Assembly (NCBI RefSeq): GCF_016031625.1
Contig: NZ_JACCHP010000001.1
Coordinates: 1 to 64,000 of the forward strand
From: Bradyrhizobium agreste
GTDB lineage: Bacteria; Pseudomonadota; Alphaproteobacteria; Rhizobiales; Xanthobacteraceae
DNA: 64,000 bases
Reading direction: 5' to 3'
Both the position numbers and the translations under genes were made by a program. How positions within the stretch are numbered: position 1 is the first letter of the stretch; the number at the start of each line of letters is the position of its first letter. The notes beneath the pieces are model-generated. The model did no database searches, had not been told where the DNA came from, and was given only the letters and a program-made list of their open reading frames with translations. Positions 48,719-58,028 of the stretch are shown piece by piece.

Positions 48719-49566
48719 CTGCGAATACTCGGCGCATTTCCAAACTGACGAGCAAGCATAGAACTCGCCAATCGTGAGGGTGACCTTGGCTATTGATCGA
48801 CACGTCATAAGCTGAAAGGAATGACATGAGCCGGGCTCCTGTCCGAGCGCGGAAACTGTCTGATTCTCCGTCTCCCTCTATCGTCGTGGATTCGCGCCGG
48901 TTTGTACGGTGCTGTCGGTGACACACATCGTGAATGCGCAGCATCGTGCCCATCATAAGCAAGCGGTGGAGAGGCGCGAATACGAAATTGGGTCGTCGCG
49001 CCGCTAGCCCGATGTTCGGAACCGATCTTCCAGAAAGGTGAGATCTCTAGTTACGGACGTACCGTCGAACTTGGGCCGACGATGCTATCGCATAAGTGAT
49101 GTGCAAGCTCGGCACGGTTGTGAAGGCCACCGCATCACGGCGCTTAGAGCGAGATGCCGCGATAGGTGCGCGCATTGGAGAGTCGTCAGCAGGCCGTCTC
49201 ACGTCGGCCCGTGTCGTGGACCAACATTCACCTCATTCGCGATGATCTGGGGGCTCCTTGCGCTCAAGCACGCGCTTCAGCGCATCAAAGTGAAGTTCGC
49301 AGTGATTGCGCGAGGAATTGCGCTTGCCGCGTGTGTCGTTCTCAGCCGCTTGAGCCTTGGTGTGCTTCACAACCCACTAGATCAACAGTGCCTGCTGCGT
49401 CCACATCGCGTGGAGTTGTATCCGCCAGGCGTGCTCCATTAGTATAACCGGTCGTCGGTCTCGGTCACGCCGATGCTCAAGTCGGCATGGTTCGCCATGA
49501 CCAGGACCGATTAATTCCCGAGGAGTCCGGCAAGACGGTGCCTTTCCGGTTTAGCAGCAGACCGGT
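48719..49566. other. Unassigned DNA
   Basis: No gene recognised in about 850 bp. Confidence 0.4.
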
Positions 49567-49729
49567 TTAGTGCTCGTGATAAGCGATCTGGTTGATGAAA
49601 CCGATTTCGGTCTGGCCGATCGCTTGGAAGATTAAGTCCTTGAGTGGGGTGAGCTCACTGGCATCGGGCGTGTGGGTAAGGAAGACATCGGCCGCCTTAG
49701 GATTGAGGCGATGGATAAGCGTTTGGTTG
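49567..49729 (-). pseudogene. C-terminal fragment of an unknown gene cut by IS66 element 3
   Basis: The minus strand reads TLIHRLNPKAADVFLTHTPD and ends IGQTEIGFINQIAYHEH at the stop 49567-49569. The frame is interrupted at 49730 by the IS66 end. Joining across the element (using one copy of the 8-bp duplication) extends it upstream by about 20 codons (IERPGEIERRAFCN) to a stop near 55360, with no start seen. I do not recognise the family. Confidence 0.4.
49722..49729. repeat. 8-bp target-site duplication, left copy (IS66 element 3)
   Basis: TTTGGTTG, repeated exactly at 55300-55307, 5.57 kb away. Confidence 0.93.
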
Positions 49730-49817
49730 GTAAGCGTAGCGCTGAGGCCCTTCAGATTGTTTGTGCGCAGTCCTGGGAGCGCCGTTAGAAGAGTCATCTT
49801 CGACAAGGGTGCTCATA

Positions 49818-50240
49818 ATGGACGACCATTCGGACGACATAAGACGACCGTTGTCACCACGTATCGAAGTGTATGCTGGCACAGGTCGAAGGCAGTGGCC
49901 TGATGATTTGAAGGCGCGGATTGTCGCGGAAAGTCTTGAGCCACGCGCGGTTGTAACAGATATCGCCCGCCGCCATGGCTGCCGGCCCCAGCAGGTGCAT
50001 GACTGGCGGCGCCGGGCGCGTTTGGGCCAGTTGGTGCTGCCGGCTTCGGCGGATGCACTGTCGTTCGTGCCTTTGGTGTCAGAATCAGCGCTACCGGCGG
50101 CCACGGAGCCTTCCGGGTCGCCGGAATCAACCATTGTTACGGTTGAGCTCCTGGGGGCACGGGTGGAGGTGCGCGGAACGCCTGGCCTTGCTGTGTTGAG
50201 TGATGTGTTCTTGGCGCTCCGACGGACACGTTCATGCTGA
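49818..50240 (+). CDS. tnpA: IS66 TnpA (orf1)
   Basis: 140 residues with RRQWPDDLKARIVAESLEPRA and the HTH VTDIARRHGCRPQQVHDWRRR, followed by a variable middle and VELLGARVEVRGTPGLAVL. It is the DNA-binding accessory protein of IS66 element 3. It is intact, and its stop overlaps the tnpB start (ATGCTGA at 50234-50240). Confidence 0.9.
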   Translation: MDDHSDDIRRPLSPRIEVYAGTGRRQWPDDLKARIVAESLEPRAVVTDIARRHGCRPQQVHDWRRRARLGQLVLPASADALSFVPLVSESALPAATEPSGSPESTIVTVELLGARVEVRGTPGLAVLSDVFLALRRTRSC

Positions 50241-50527
50241 CGCCGCCCGCGAGCCTCATGATTTACGTGGCGACGCAACCTGTGGACTTCAGAAAGGGTG
50301 CGGGTGGCTTGGCGCTCTTGGCGAAGGAGACGCTGGGCCATGACCCGATGAAGGGCGTGGCGGTGGTCTTCCGTGCGAAGCGCGCTGACCGTGTGAAGAT
50401 TGTCGTCTGGGACGGCACCGGCCTTGTGATGTACTGGAAGCGGCTCGATGGCAGCGGCTTCAAATGGCCTCCCATCGTGGCTGGCGTGATGCGGATGAAT
50501 GCTGCGCAGCTGTCGGCGCTGCTCGAT
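50234..50527 (+). pseudogene. tnpB: IS66 TnpB, N-terminal part (split by recombinase element)
   Basis: The sequence LMIYVATQPVDFRKGAGGLA, GVAVVFRAKRADRVKIVVWD, LVMYWKRLDGSGFKWPP and MRMNAAQLSALLD is normal TnpB and ends at codon Asp 50525-50527, where the inserted element starts. The missing C-terminus is found at 52992-53051 in the correct order. Confidence 0.92.
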
Positions 50528-52598
50528 CACCCATGTTGATGCCCCTCCTTGTTAGGCTGACAGATTCTTAGATCAAGTTGCGCAATGACGCGGTTTCGAA
50601 GGTCACCGATGGCGTCAAGAACGGATGGTGTATTTGGGAAGAGATAGGCGCCGCTGGGCTGGCGATCAATCAGCAAGCGCTTGGTTCGGATCTGAACATA
50701 GAGCCAGTTCACTGGAATGTCGAGCCTTTGGGCCAGTTCGGGTGGGCTGAGGAGTGAGTCGTCATGCTCCCATCGGGTGCGCTGGGCAGTTACCTTGATG
50801 GCGGCGGCACGACGGAGCCACCCAACGGTGATAGGCAGCACCTTATCGGCGCAACGCGGAGAGCGGTGACCTTCTTGGGTAAGGATTGCGGCGATCTCAT
50901 CGTCCGGGACGCCGTCGCGAGCGAGTGTCAGAAGGCGTTCCCGCATCTCTGTGCCTCGCGTCAATCTGGTGACGGAGTTGACGCTCATCTTCACTTTGAG
51001 CTCCGTCACGGCGCCTCCCCGCCAGACGATCCTAGCCAGGGCCAAGTCGCACTCACCGCGGTCGAGAACGACCTTTTCGATGAGACATCGCAACAACGCC
51101 TTGCGATGCGCGTCTGAGATAGTCTCGTCACCCCATATCTGCGGGAGGCGGCCGGTGAGGCTGATGACCTTGTCGTTGAGCTCCTTGCTTATGGCCACTT
51201 GTGTGATGGCTTTGGGCGGCGTCTGTCGGGCGAGCGCCTCTTCGGCGGCGCGTACGTCGTTTAGCGCCGCTTCCCATCGGCGCTCGAGTTCCGAGGCGAC
51301 CAACCGATTATCTGGATCAGCTCGGTTGAACTGCCGTTCGGCGAGCGCCGCCGTGTACCGCTTGCGCTCGAGCTCTCGTTCTGCACTGGAGCGTAACGCA
51401 TTGTTCATCTGCTGCTGCACCCGGCGGGAGCGCGACAAGGCATCGAGTTCGGCCGGCGCTAGTGCGGTTAGGAATGCGCCGCCAACGGCTGCATCGATAT
51501 GGGCGGAGCGGATGTGTTGGCAGGTTGGTTGACCTACCTGGATACGCAGGTGATTGCATACATACTCGCCGCCGCCCTTGTAGCGGACGTACATCTTATG
51601 GCCACATCGTGCGCACCAGGCAATGCCGTGGAGCAGGAGCTCGCCATTGCGAGGCGCGCCGCGGGTTTTGATGCGCATGTATTCGGCTCGGTTATCTCTG
51701 ATGACGGCTCGGATTTTTTCATAAATTGGCCAGTCGATATAGGCTGGATATCGATCTTTAACGACGATCCGCCACTCCTCCATCGGCCGCGGAGCCTTTT
51801 GTGGCAGGGCACCCTCCCGCTTCGGTGGCTGGAAGCGGGTCCGTCCATAGACGAAGGCGCCCGCATATTCGGGATTCTTCAAGATCGCCGCGACAGCAGC
51901 CAGCGTCGCGCGCGTCCAGCACAAATCGCCATACCGATCACGACGCGGCAGTTCCAGGTCCCGCTCGTTCAACGCTCGCATGACCTTGGCAACGCTGCGC
52001 AGCTGCAGGAACAACTGGAAGACGAGACCGAGCCGCCCTTGCACGGCCATGTCGGGATCCTTAACGACCACGCCGCTCGGGTCCCGCATCAGCCCAATTG
52101 GCAGCATAACCGCAAGTTCGCCGCGTTCGGCTTTAGCCAGCAGGCCGGCGGTCAGCCGGCTGCGGATCGGGAGATCGAACCCTTCAGCCCAAGAAGCAAA
52201 CGTCCGTTGGGAGTGCCCGGATCATAAACACCATCGCGGTCGGCGATCAGGCAGCCACGTAGACCGCAGATATCCAGGAGCGGATACCAGTCGGTACAAT
52301 TACGCGCCAAGCGGGTCACGTCGATCGATAGGATGAGTCCCACTTCACTCAGGCCAACACGGCCAACGAGCTCCTTGAAACCGTTACGCTGTGCTATAGA
52401 TGCGCCGCTCAACCCCAGATCCGCATCAATCACGTCGATGGCCGCCTCACGCCATCCGAGTTCGCGGGCGCGCTGGCGAAGCGCGTATTGAAGGCGCAGA
52501 CTCTCTTGATTGCTTACGACCTGGTGGGGCGTCGACTGCCGGATGTATACTACGGCTTTGCGCGCCAAGTGGCTTGGTGTGACCAGCTCGGACTTCAT
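50527..52598 (-). pseudogene. Large serine recombinase, one frameshift
   Basis: The N-terminal resolvase domain reads LARKAVVYIRQSTPHQVVSNQ (catalytic Ser in RQST), VDVTRLAR-like SIDVTRLARNCTDWY, and DGVYDPGTPNGRLLLGLKG. A loss of about 14 bases near 52175 shifts the frame. The second part starts around VMLPIGLMRDPSGVVVKDPD and holds the Recombinase domain (RALNERDLELPRRDR, ILKNPEYAGAFVYGRTR), a zinc ribbon (WCARCGHKMYVRYK...CNHLRIQVGQPTCQHI) and a coiled coil with an HTH-like tail (LSPPELAQRLDIPVNWLYVQ). Total length is ~690 codons. The stop codon is completed by the first base of flanking tnpB (TGA at 50527-50529). Confidence 0.9.
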
Positions 52599-52991
52599 GA
52601 GGGATCTCCGCCAAAATTGCGGCGACGTCTTCGACGATCTGGCGTCGGAGCGCGGGCGTCAGCGTCGACCAAAGATCGGCTGGATCCATGCTCATGTGCG
52701 TCGGGACAATCCGCTGTCGATAAAAGCTCGAGTAGAGCCTCCATACTCAGATTAATCTGATTTGCTTCTTGCTCATAATATTCGATTGCGGTTGCTTGAA
52801 TCAGAAGACTGCTTCCTGCGCGATACTCAACTTCATACGAAGCGGGAATGCCTCGGCCTCGCTGGCCGATCTTCCTGATCACTCGATATGAGCGGCCCCA
52901 CAAAGGATGGTGGGGGTCCCTAACCTCGACCACCTCCGGAAATGATTCGTCAGACTCACTATCGGGGACATTCCTCAATCCCCTCTCTGCT
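50528..52991 (-). mobile_element. Serine-recombinase element inserted in IS66 tnpB
   Basis: About 2464 bp separate the two halves of tnpB, so the edges are defined to within a few bases by the reading frame (LSALLD | GMDWTR). The insert has no long inverted repeats and no visible target duplication. It encodes three minus-strand frames: a small leading protein, a short overlapping frame and a large serine recombinase that runs to the very end. This is the layout of a self-mobilising recombinase cassette. Confidence 0.8.
52447..52695 (-). CDS. Short frame overlapping the recombinase start
   Basis: 82 codons beginning MSMDPADLWSTLTPALRRQI and VEDVAAILAEIPHEVRAGHT, followed by proline/arginine-rich sequence where it overlaps the recombinase in another frame. 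The first ~45 residues look like a real helical protein that precedes recombinases in such elements; the rest may be a by-product of overlap. Function unknown. Confidence 0.4.
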   Translation of the reverse strand: MSMDPADLWSTLTPALRRQIVEDVAAILAEIPHEVRAGHTKPLGAQSRSIHPAVDAPPGRKQSRESAPSIRASPARPRTRMA

Positions 52992-52996
52992 GGCAT
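52595..52996 (-). CDS. Hypothetical leading protein of the recombinase element (DUF5372-like)
   Basis: The recognisable part is VEVRDPHHPLWGRSYRVIRK, YEVEYRAGSSLLIQATAIEYY and QINLSMEALLELLS. The opening HPxHPLxGR pattern and small beta-rich size recall DUF5372 proteins found next to transposases and recombinases. The start is uncertain because the element edge lies at 52991 and the first Met (52996) belongs to antisense tnpB sequence. The tail after TAD overlaps the next frame and may be abnormal. Probably part of the mobilisation module. Confidence 0.5.
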   Translation of the reverse strand: MPAERGLRNVPDSESDESFPEVVEVRDPHHPLWGRSYRVIRKIGQRGRGIPASYEVEYRAGSSLLIQATAIEYYEQEANQINLSMEALLELLSTADCPDAHEHGSSRSLVDADARAPTPDRRRRRRNFGGDPS

Positions 52997-53051
52997 GGAT
53001 TGGACACGCATGCACGCACCTCGGATTCCGCAGCCGAAAGCGCTTGCGTAA
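52992..53051 (+). pseudogene. tnpB: IS66 TnpB, C-terminal part
   Basis: GMDWTRMHAPRIPQPKALA followed by TAA 53049-53051 completes the tnpB frame left open at 50527. Confidence 0.9.
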
Positions 53052-53102
53052 AGACACAAAATCTTCGCTGCATCCGGGCGCGAAGCATGGCAGACTCGGT
53101 CA

Positions 53103-54659
53103 ATGAGTGATTTGCCTGATGAGCTGCCGAGCGATCCAGCCGAGTTGCGTGTCTTTGCCGCGGCTCTGCTGGATCGCTGCGCCAGGCTCGAGCGGTTGCT
53201 CAAGCTTGCAAAAGATGCACAGTTCGGTCGATCCTCGGAAAAGCTGGACGCTGATCAGCTACAGCTTGTTCTGGAGGATATCGATGAGGCCGTTGCGGCT
53301 CTCGAAGCAGCCGAGGACCGTGCTAATCCCAAAACACGCGAGAAGAGAGTTGCTGAGCGCAGGGCCAATCGTGGTCAGCTGCCGGAGCATTTGCCACGCA
53401 TCGTTGAAACGCTGATGCCGGCTGCAACCTGCTGTCCGTCCTGCAAAGGCGATCTCGCTGAGATTGGTTGCGATGAGAGCCAGAGGCTCGACGTCGTTCC
53501 GGTGCAGTACCGGGTGATCGTGACCCGCCGGCCCAAGCTGGCCTGCCGCGCCTGTCATGGCGTCGTCCTCCAGCACGCCGCACCCGAGCGATTGATCAAG
53601 GGGGGACTGCCGACCGAGCGGCTGGTCGCACATGTGATTGACGCCAAGTATCATTGGCATTTGCCGCTTTACCGCCAGGCGCAGATGCTGGCGACGCGCG
53701 GTATCGCCATCGACCGCTCCACGCTCGCCTTCTGGGTCGGCTACGCCGCCCACGAGTTGAAGCCGCTATGGCACCGTCTGCGCGAGCTTCTGCTCGCCTC
53801 CCCGAAGCTCTGTGTCGATGAGACCCCGGCACCGGTGCTGGATCCGGGGCGCGGCAGGACCAAAACCGGCTACTTCTGGGCGCTGTCGCGCGACGACAGG
53901 CCTTGGGCCGGGCCTGATCCGCCTGGGGTGGTTTACGCCTATGCACCGGGCCGCGGCGCCGTTCATGGCTTGCGATTACTTGAGGGCTATCGCGGCGTCA
54001 TCCATTGCGATGGGTATCAGGCCTACAAAACCATGGCCCGAGAGACGCGTGCGGACGCACTGTCCGGCACGCTCGCCTTCTGCTGGTCGCATCTGCGACG
54101 CCAGTTTGTGAAGATCGAGCGCGAGGCTGCGCTGGCGCCCGGCTCTGGTTGCCCGCGAGGCTCTCGAGCGCATCGCCCAGCTTTACGCGGTCGAGAAGGT
54201 ACTCCGCGGCCGATCTGCGGACGAGCGCTATGCCGGCAGGCAGGCGCATGCCCGGCCTCTGGCTGCAGCCTTGAAGCAATGGTTTGAGGCCAAGCTTGAT
54301 CACCTTGCGCAGAAGAGCGACACGGCGAAGGCTTTGCGTTATGCGCTGCGTCATTGGGACGGACTGACGCTCTACCTTGATGACGGGCGCATCGAGATGG
54401 ACACCAACGCGGTCGAGCGAGCGATGCGGCCGATCAAGCTCAACGCCAAGAACTCCCTTTTTGCCGGTTGCGACGAGGGCGCCGAGAGTTGGGCATTGCT
54501 GGCTTCGCTCATTGAGACCTGTAAGCTCAATAGCGTCAGTGCGGAGCACTGGCTCTCCGATGTCCTCGCGAAGCTCGTCAATGGCTGGCCTGCGGCACGA
54601 ACTGCTTCCCTGGGCATCGACCTATACGATGCGCCAACGATCCGAGACTGGCAGCATGA
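53103..54659 (+). pseudogene. tnpC: IS66 transposase TnpC, frameshifted
   Basis: The frame from ATG 53103 shows RLEQLLKLAKDAQFGRSSEK-like sequence, the zinc-finger-like CCPSCKGDLAEIGCDESQRL, CVDETPAPVLDPGRGRTKTG with the first Asp, and VIHCDGYQAYKTMA with the second. A small loss near 54150 shifts the frame, which then reads VAREALERIAQLYAVEKVLRG and TNAVERAMRPIKLNAKNSLF with the Glu. A further shift near 54600 follows HELLPW. The probable native end is PRLAA at TGA 54657-54659, which overlaps the ATG of the passenger gene (ATGA). The catalytic triad is present but split over frames. Confidence 0.9.
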
Positions 54660-55258
54660 GCGTCAACACGACCGCAGTCCGGATCGAGGTGATCCTCAAC
54701 GACGTGAAGCCGGAGGTGATGCGTCGCCTTGTCGTACCCGTCACCCTGCGCCTTGATCGGCTGCATCTGACGCTTCAGGCGGCGTTTGGCTGGACGAACA
54801 GCCACCTGTTCGAGTTCTTCGCTGGTGAAGAACGTTGGGGGATCCCCGATCCAGACGGTGATTTTGGCCCCCAGCCCATCGATGCCCGCAAGGCGCGGCT
54901 CGCTGATATCGTTCAAGAGACCGGCGCCAAGACGATCCATTATCTCTATGACTTCGGCGACAGCTGGGACCATGTGATCAAGCTCGAAAAATGGTTCGAC
55001 AACACCACGTCGGAGGGACTTCCTCTATTGCTCGATGCTGCCGGCCGCTGCCCTCCGGAAGACGTAGGCGGTGCGCCAGGCTATGCCGAATACCTCGATG
55101 CCATCGGTGACCCCGCCCATCCCGAGCACGAACAAATGCGTCTCTGGGGGCCCGAACAGTTCGATCCTAACGTCATCGACCGGAAGGCGCTCGAGGCCGC
55201 CGTCAACGCATTGTCGGAAACATGGAAGCCGCGCCGACGCGCCACGCGCTCAAAATAG
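54656..55258 (+). CDS. Plasmid pRiA4b ORF-3 family protein, IS66 passenger
   Basis: This intact 200-residue protein of the PRiA4_ORF3 family (PF07929) begins VRIEVILNDVKPEVMRRLVV. It contains LDRLHLTLQAAFGWTNSHLF, the family signature KTIHYLYDFGDSWDHVIKLE and CPPEDVGGAPGYAEYLDAI. The function of the family is unknown. The start is coupled to the tnpC stop (ATGA) and the gene ends 41 bp before the right terminus, so it travels with the element. It is the only undamaged gene after tnpA in this IS66. Confidence 0.93.
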   Translation: MSVNTTAVRIEVILNDVKPEVMRRLVVPVTLRLDRLHLTLQAAFGWTNSHLFEFFAGEERWGIPDPDGDFGPQPIDARKARLADIVQETGAKTIHYLYDFGDSWDHVIKLEKWFDNTTSEGLPLLLDAAGRCPPEDVGGAPGYAEYLDAIGDPAHPEHEQMRLWGPEQFDPNVIDRKALEAAVNALSETWKPRRRATRSK

Positions 55259-55299
55259 ACATCAAGCGCCAATCAAAAGGGCCGCAGAGCTACGCTTAC

Positions 55300-55307
55300 T
55301 TTGGTTG
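55300..55307. repeat. 8-bp target-site duplication, right copy (IS66 element 3)
   Basis: TTTGGTTG, identical to 49722-49729. Confidence 0.93.
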
Positions 55308-55847
55308 CAGAATGCGCGGCGTTCGATCTCCCCTGGCCGCTCAATATCTGCCGCCGTAGCTCACTCCCAAGAAAGAGCTGGCGCCGAACGGCGACTAATG
55401 CAGAGTAAACGGAATCAGGAGGAAGCGGTCGCGTTTGCCAGGCGCAGCCAAGGTCAAATGATCAAAAATGCCTTCGCTGAAGTCCGGGATCACTGCGACT
55501 CGATGGGCGGCCGCGAAATCGATCCCCCCCCCTGTCATTCGGCAGGATTCTGAATAGGCTCCTCAGTGCAACGGATGCCTTTGTTGGAAGTTTGAGCGAG
55601 CATTGACTTCACAGCGCAGCTCTGAAAAAGCTGCTTATTGATTGACATCGCTGTAGGCGCATCCCTTAAGACCTGCCAAGCCTACGACTCTGTACGTAGT
55701 CGGCCTGATTAGGCGCGCGCGCTAAATGTCGTAGATCCATTCCCTTAGGATGAAGCGTGCGGCCGCCTCCGCTGACGGCCGCAGCCGCGATGACCGCGCT
55801 CCCAGTCCTTGCGGTCAACGCGGTTCTCTCAGACGCGACCCAACATT
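55308..55847. other. Gap between IS66 element 3 and the BKACE gene
   Basis: The first ~60 bp continue the gene fragment cut at 49729. No other gene recognised. Confidence 0.4.
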
Positions 55848-56729
55848 TCAGGACTGCCCTTTGAGCTTGAGCTTCTCGCGCACCTCATCGGGGCGCATCA
55901 CGCGCACGCCAATCCGCTCGAGAATTTCGATCGCTCGCTGCACCAACTCGGCATTTGAGGCCAGCCGGCCACGCGAGAGGTATAGGTTGTCCTCCAGACC
56001 CACCCGCACGTTCGCACCGGCCAGAGGCGCCAGCGCCGCATACGGAATCTGCATGGACCCGATGGAGAAGGCCGAGTAGATGGCGCCCGGCGGCAGCCGG
56101 TGCACCAGCGCCATCAGGGTCGACAAGTCGTCCGGCGCGCCGTTGGGAATCCCCATGCACAGCTGGATCAGCGGAGGATCGTCAATCAGTCCCTCTTTGA
56201 TCAATTCGTGTACCAAGCCCAAATGACCGGTATCGAACACCTCGAGCTCAGGACGAACCCCCAGTTCCTGCACGCGTGCAGCCATGGCGCGCACCATGCC
56301 TGAGGTGTGAACCATAACCGATTCGCCACTCAGGTTCATCGAGCCACAGTCCAGGCTGCATATCTCGGGACGCAGCTCTTCGACATGGACGAGGCGCTCA
56401 AGCGCGCCCGCAATGTCCGTCTCAGGCGCCGGAGGCAGCGGAGAAGCTCCACCACCTAGAACGAGGCTGCTGCCCATCCCAGCTGTCAAGTTGAGCAGGA
56501 CATCCACATTCGATTGCCGGATGCGCCGTACCACTTCCCGATACAGCGCTGGATCTCGTGAGCCCCGCCGAGTCTCGGGATCACGCACGTGAAGGTGCAC
56601 AACCGCCGCACCAGCCCGAGCCGCCTCGATCGCCGACTCAGCGATCTCCTCCGGGGTCACCGGCACATTTGGCCGCTTCGCCGCGCCACCACCCGTCACG
56701 GCACAGGTGACGAACACCTCCGAAATCAT
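55848..56729 (-). CDS. Beta-keto acid cleavage enzyme (BKACE, DUF849)
   Basis: The frame opens at 56786, but ATG 56729 (MISEVFVTCAVTGGG) has a strong GAGAGGAGAAGG just upstream and gives the usual 293 residues. The TIM-barrel family PF05853 is shown by VVHLHVRDPETRRGSRDPAL (zinc-binding His pair HLH), LLNLTAGMGSS, EVFDTGHLGLVHEL and the C-terminal VRVGLEDNLYLSRGRLASNA. Enzymes condense a beta-keto acid with acetyl-CoA to give acetoacetate and a new CoA ester, as in lysine (Kce) or carnitine breakdown. It lies 129 bp after the M24 gene on the same strand, so both probably act in one catabolic route. Confidence 0.93.
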   Translation of the reverse strand: MISEVFVTCAVTGGGAAKRPNVPVTPEEIAESAIEAARAGAAVVHLHVRDPETRRGSRDPALYREVVRRIRQSNVDVLLNLTAGMGSSLVLGGGASPLPPAPETDIAGALERLVHVEELRPEICSLDCGSMNLSGESVMVHTSGMVRAMAARVQELGVRPELEVFDTGHLGLVHELIKEGLIDDPPLIQLCMGIPNGAPDDLSTLMALVHRLPPGAIYSAFSIGSMQIPYAALAPLAGANVRVGLEDNLYLSRGRLASNAELVQRAIEILERIGVRVMRPDEVREKLKLKGQS

Positions 56730-56858
56730 TTTCACCTTCTCCTCTCGCTGGAAACTCGATCCGTCCCAGCTGGCCATACAGGCCATAGGTTTCCTTCAAT
56801 GAGCCGCGGGCTGCAGAGACAACCAATGTCGCTGGTCGCAGAGCATGAGCGCTCCGCA

Positions 56859-58028
56859 TTAAATCTCGAACAGCTCGCGCGGCAACTTTGTGAATGGCTC
56901 ACCGCCTGCGTCAGTCACACGGAATGTTTCGCTGATCACGTAGCCAATATCTTCATCAATCCAATTTCCAAGCATGAGATGAAAAGTCATGTTTGGCTTC
57001 AGGATGGTCATATCACCCTCTTTTAGGCTGGCCGTCGGCTCTGTCCAATCGATCCCAACGGAATAACCGCACCGCGATTCCTTCTCAAAGCCATGCTTTC
57101 TCAGAGTAGCATTGAAGGCCACTGCAACGTCGCTACAAGTGTTTCCAGTCTTGGCGGCTGCGAGTGCTGCTGCCAAACCAGCAACCTCTCCTTCATGCAG
57201 CCGCCGTATATAGTCTGACGGCTTGCCGATTGACATCGTACGCATCAGCGGTGAAGTGTAGCCGTGGCGCACGCCGCTAAATTCGAGGTTAATCTGTGAA
57301 CCTTGTTGAAAGACCTCCTCGGTCCAGCGAATGTGACACGTAGACGTGCGCGGCGTGGAGCACAGGAAAAAGCTCGCGATATCGGTGCCAGGCTTACCGT
57401 CGGTGCCGCGTATTAGCGCAGCGATGATCTCCGCGGATGCATCCGCTTCGCGCACGCCCGCGCGAATAACTTGCCTGGCCCTAAGCATTCCGGCGTCGGA
57501 AATAGCGGCGGCTTCACGCATCATCGCAATTTCCAGATCCGATTTGAGACCCCGAATCCAGGTGACGGCGTTCGTGCAATCGACGATTTTCGCTTCGGCT
57601 GCTCGAGACTTAAATTTCTCGACGGTCAGGGCGGGCAAAAGCTTTGCTTCAAGTCCGATCCCCCTATGGCCAACCCCCTTGTCCAAGATGAAGTCGATTA
57701 TAGCATCGTATCCGTCCCGATCGGGATTGGCGATGAGCGCCTCTGGATAGCCAATTACGTTGCCACGATCGATATACATTTGATGGAGCGCCGCGGGCGC
57801 GTCCATGCGGCGCGTAATGAAGGTCGGCTCCTCATCCCTCAAGGAGACGACCAGACCTTGAGGAACATATCCGGACTTTGACGTGTATCCCGAAAGGTAT
57901 GTAAGATTGGCTGGGCTCGTGACCACCAGCACTTCAACCTCACGCCGCTCCATCTCAGACTTAACGGCGGTCAACCTTCGTAGATACTCAGAGCGTGGAA
58001 ACGCCTGCGCGCCTTTTGGCATTGCCAT
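56859..58028 (-). CDS. M24-family hydrolase, ectoine hydrolase (DoeA/EutD)-like, metal ligands lost
   Basis: The 389-residue protein has the creatinase/prolidase two-domain fold: an N-terminal domain (SEMERREVEVLVVTSPANLT, YLSGYTSKSGY) and a C-terminal pita-bread domain (WIRGLKSDLEIAMMREAAAI). In metal-dependent M24 peptidases the ligands come from D-x-G...YxSDxTRT. Here the region reads INLEFSGVRHGYTSPLMRT, so both Asp ligands are replaced. This matches metal-independent members such as ectoine hydrolase, which open amide or amidine rings. Later CGYSVGIDWTEP and NMTFHLMLGNW hold the His positions. Substrate is inferred only. It precedes the BKACE gene. Confidence 0.8.
   Translation of the reverse strand: MAMPKGAQAFPRSEYLRRLTAVKSEMERREVEVLVVTSPANLTYLSGYTSKSGYVPQGLVVSLRDEEPTFITRRMDAPAALHQMYIDRGNVIGYPEALIANPDRDGYDAIIDFILDKGVGHRGIGLEAKLLPALTVEKFKSRAAEAKIVDCTNAVTWIRGLKSDLEIAMMREAAAISDAGMLRARQVIRAGVREADASAEIIAALIRGTDGKPGTDIASFFLCSTPRTSTCHIRWTEEVFQQGSQINLEFSGVRHGYTSPLMRTMSIGKPSDYIRRLHEGEVAGLAAALAAAKTGNTCSDVAVAFNATLRKHGFEKESRCGYSVGIDWTEPTASLKEGDMTILKPNMTFHLMLGNWIDEDIGYVISETFRVTDAGGEPFTKLPRELFEI

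Larger units (their letters stand above)
49730..55299 (+). mobile_element. IS66-family element 3, with pRiA4b-type passenger and a serine-recombinase insertion
   Basis: The termini are GTAAGCGTAGCGCTGAGGCC at the left and, inward from the right, GTAAGCGTAGCTCTGCGGCC. The exact duplication TTTGGTTG on both sides proves that everything between 49730 and 55299 is one transposition unit, apart from the later insertion at 50528-52991. Gene order is tnpA, tnpB (split), tnpC (frameshifted), then a pRiA4b ORF-3-like gene just inside the right end. Without the insert the element would be 3106 bp. Confidence 0.94.

Noticed and set aside
49697..50530. 277-codon minus-strand frame over IS66 tnpA/tnpB
   Set aside because: It spans the IS66 left end and two real genes on the other strand, and its composition is not protein-like.
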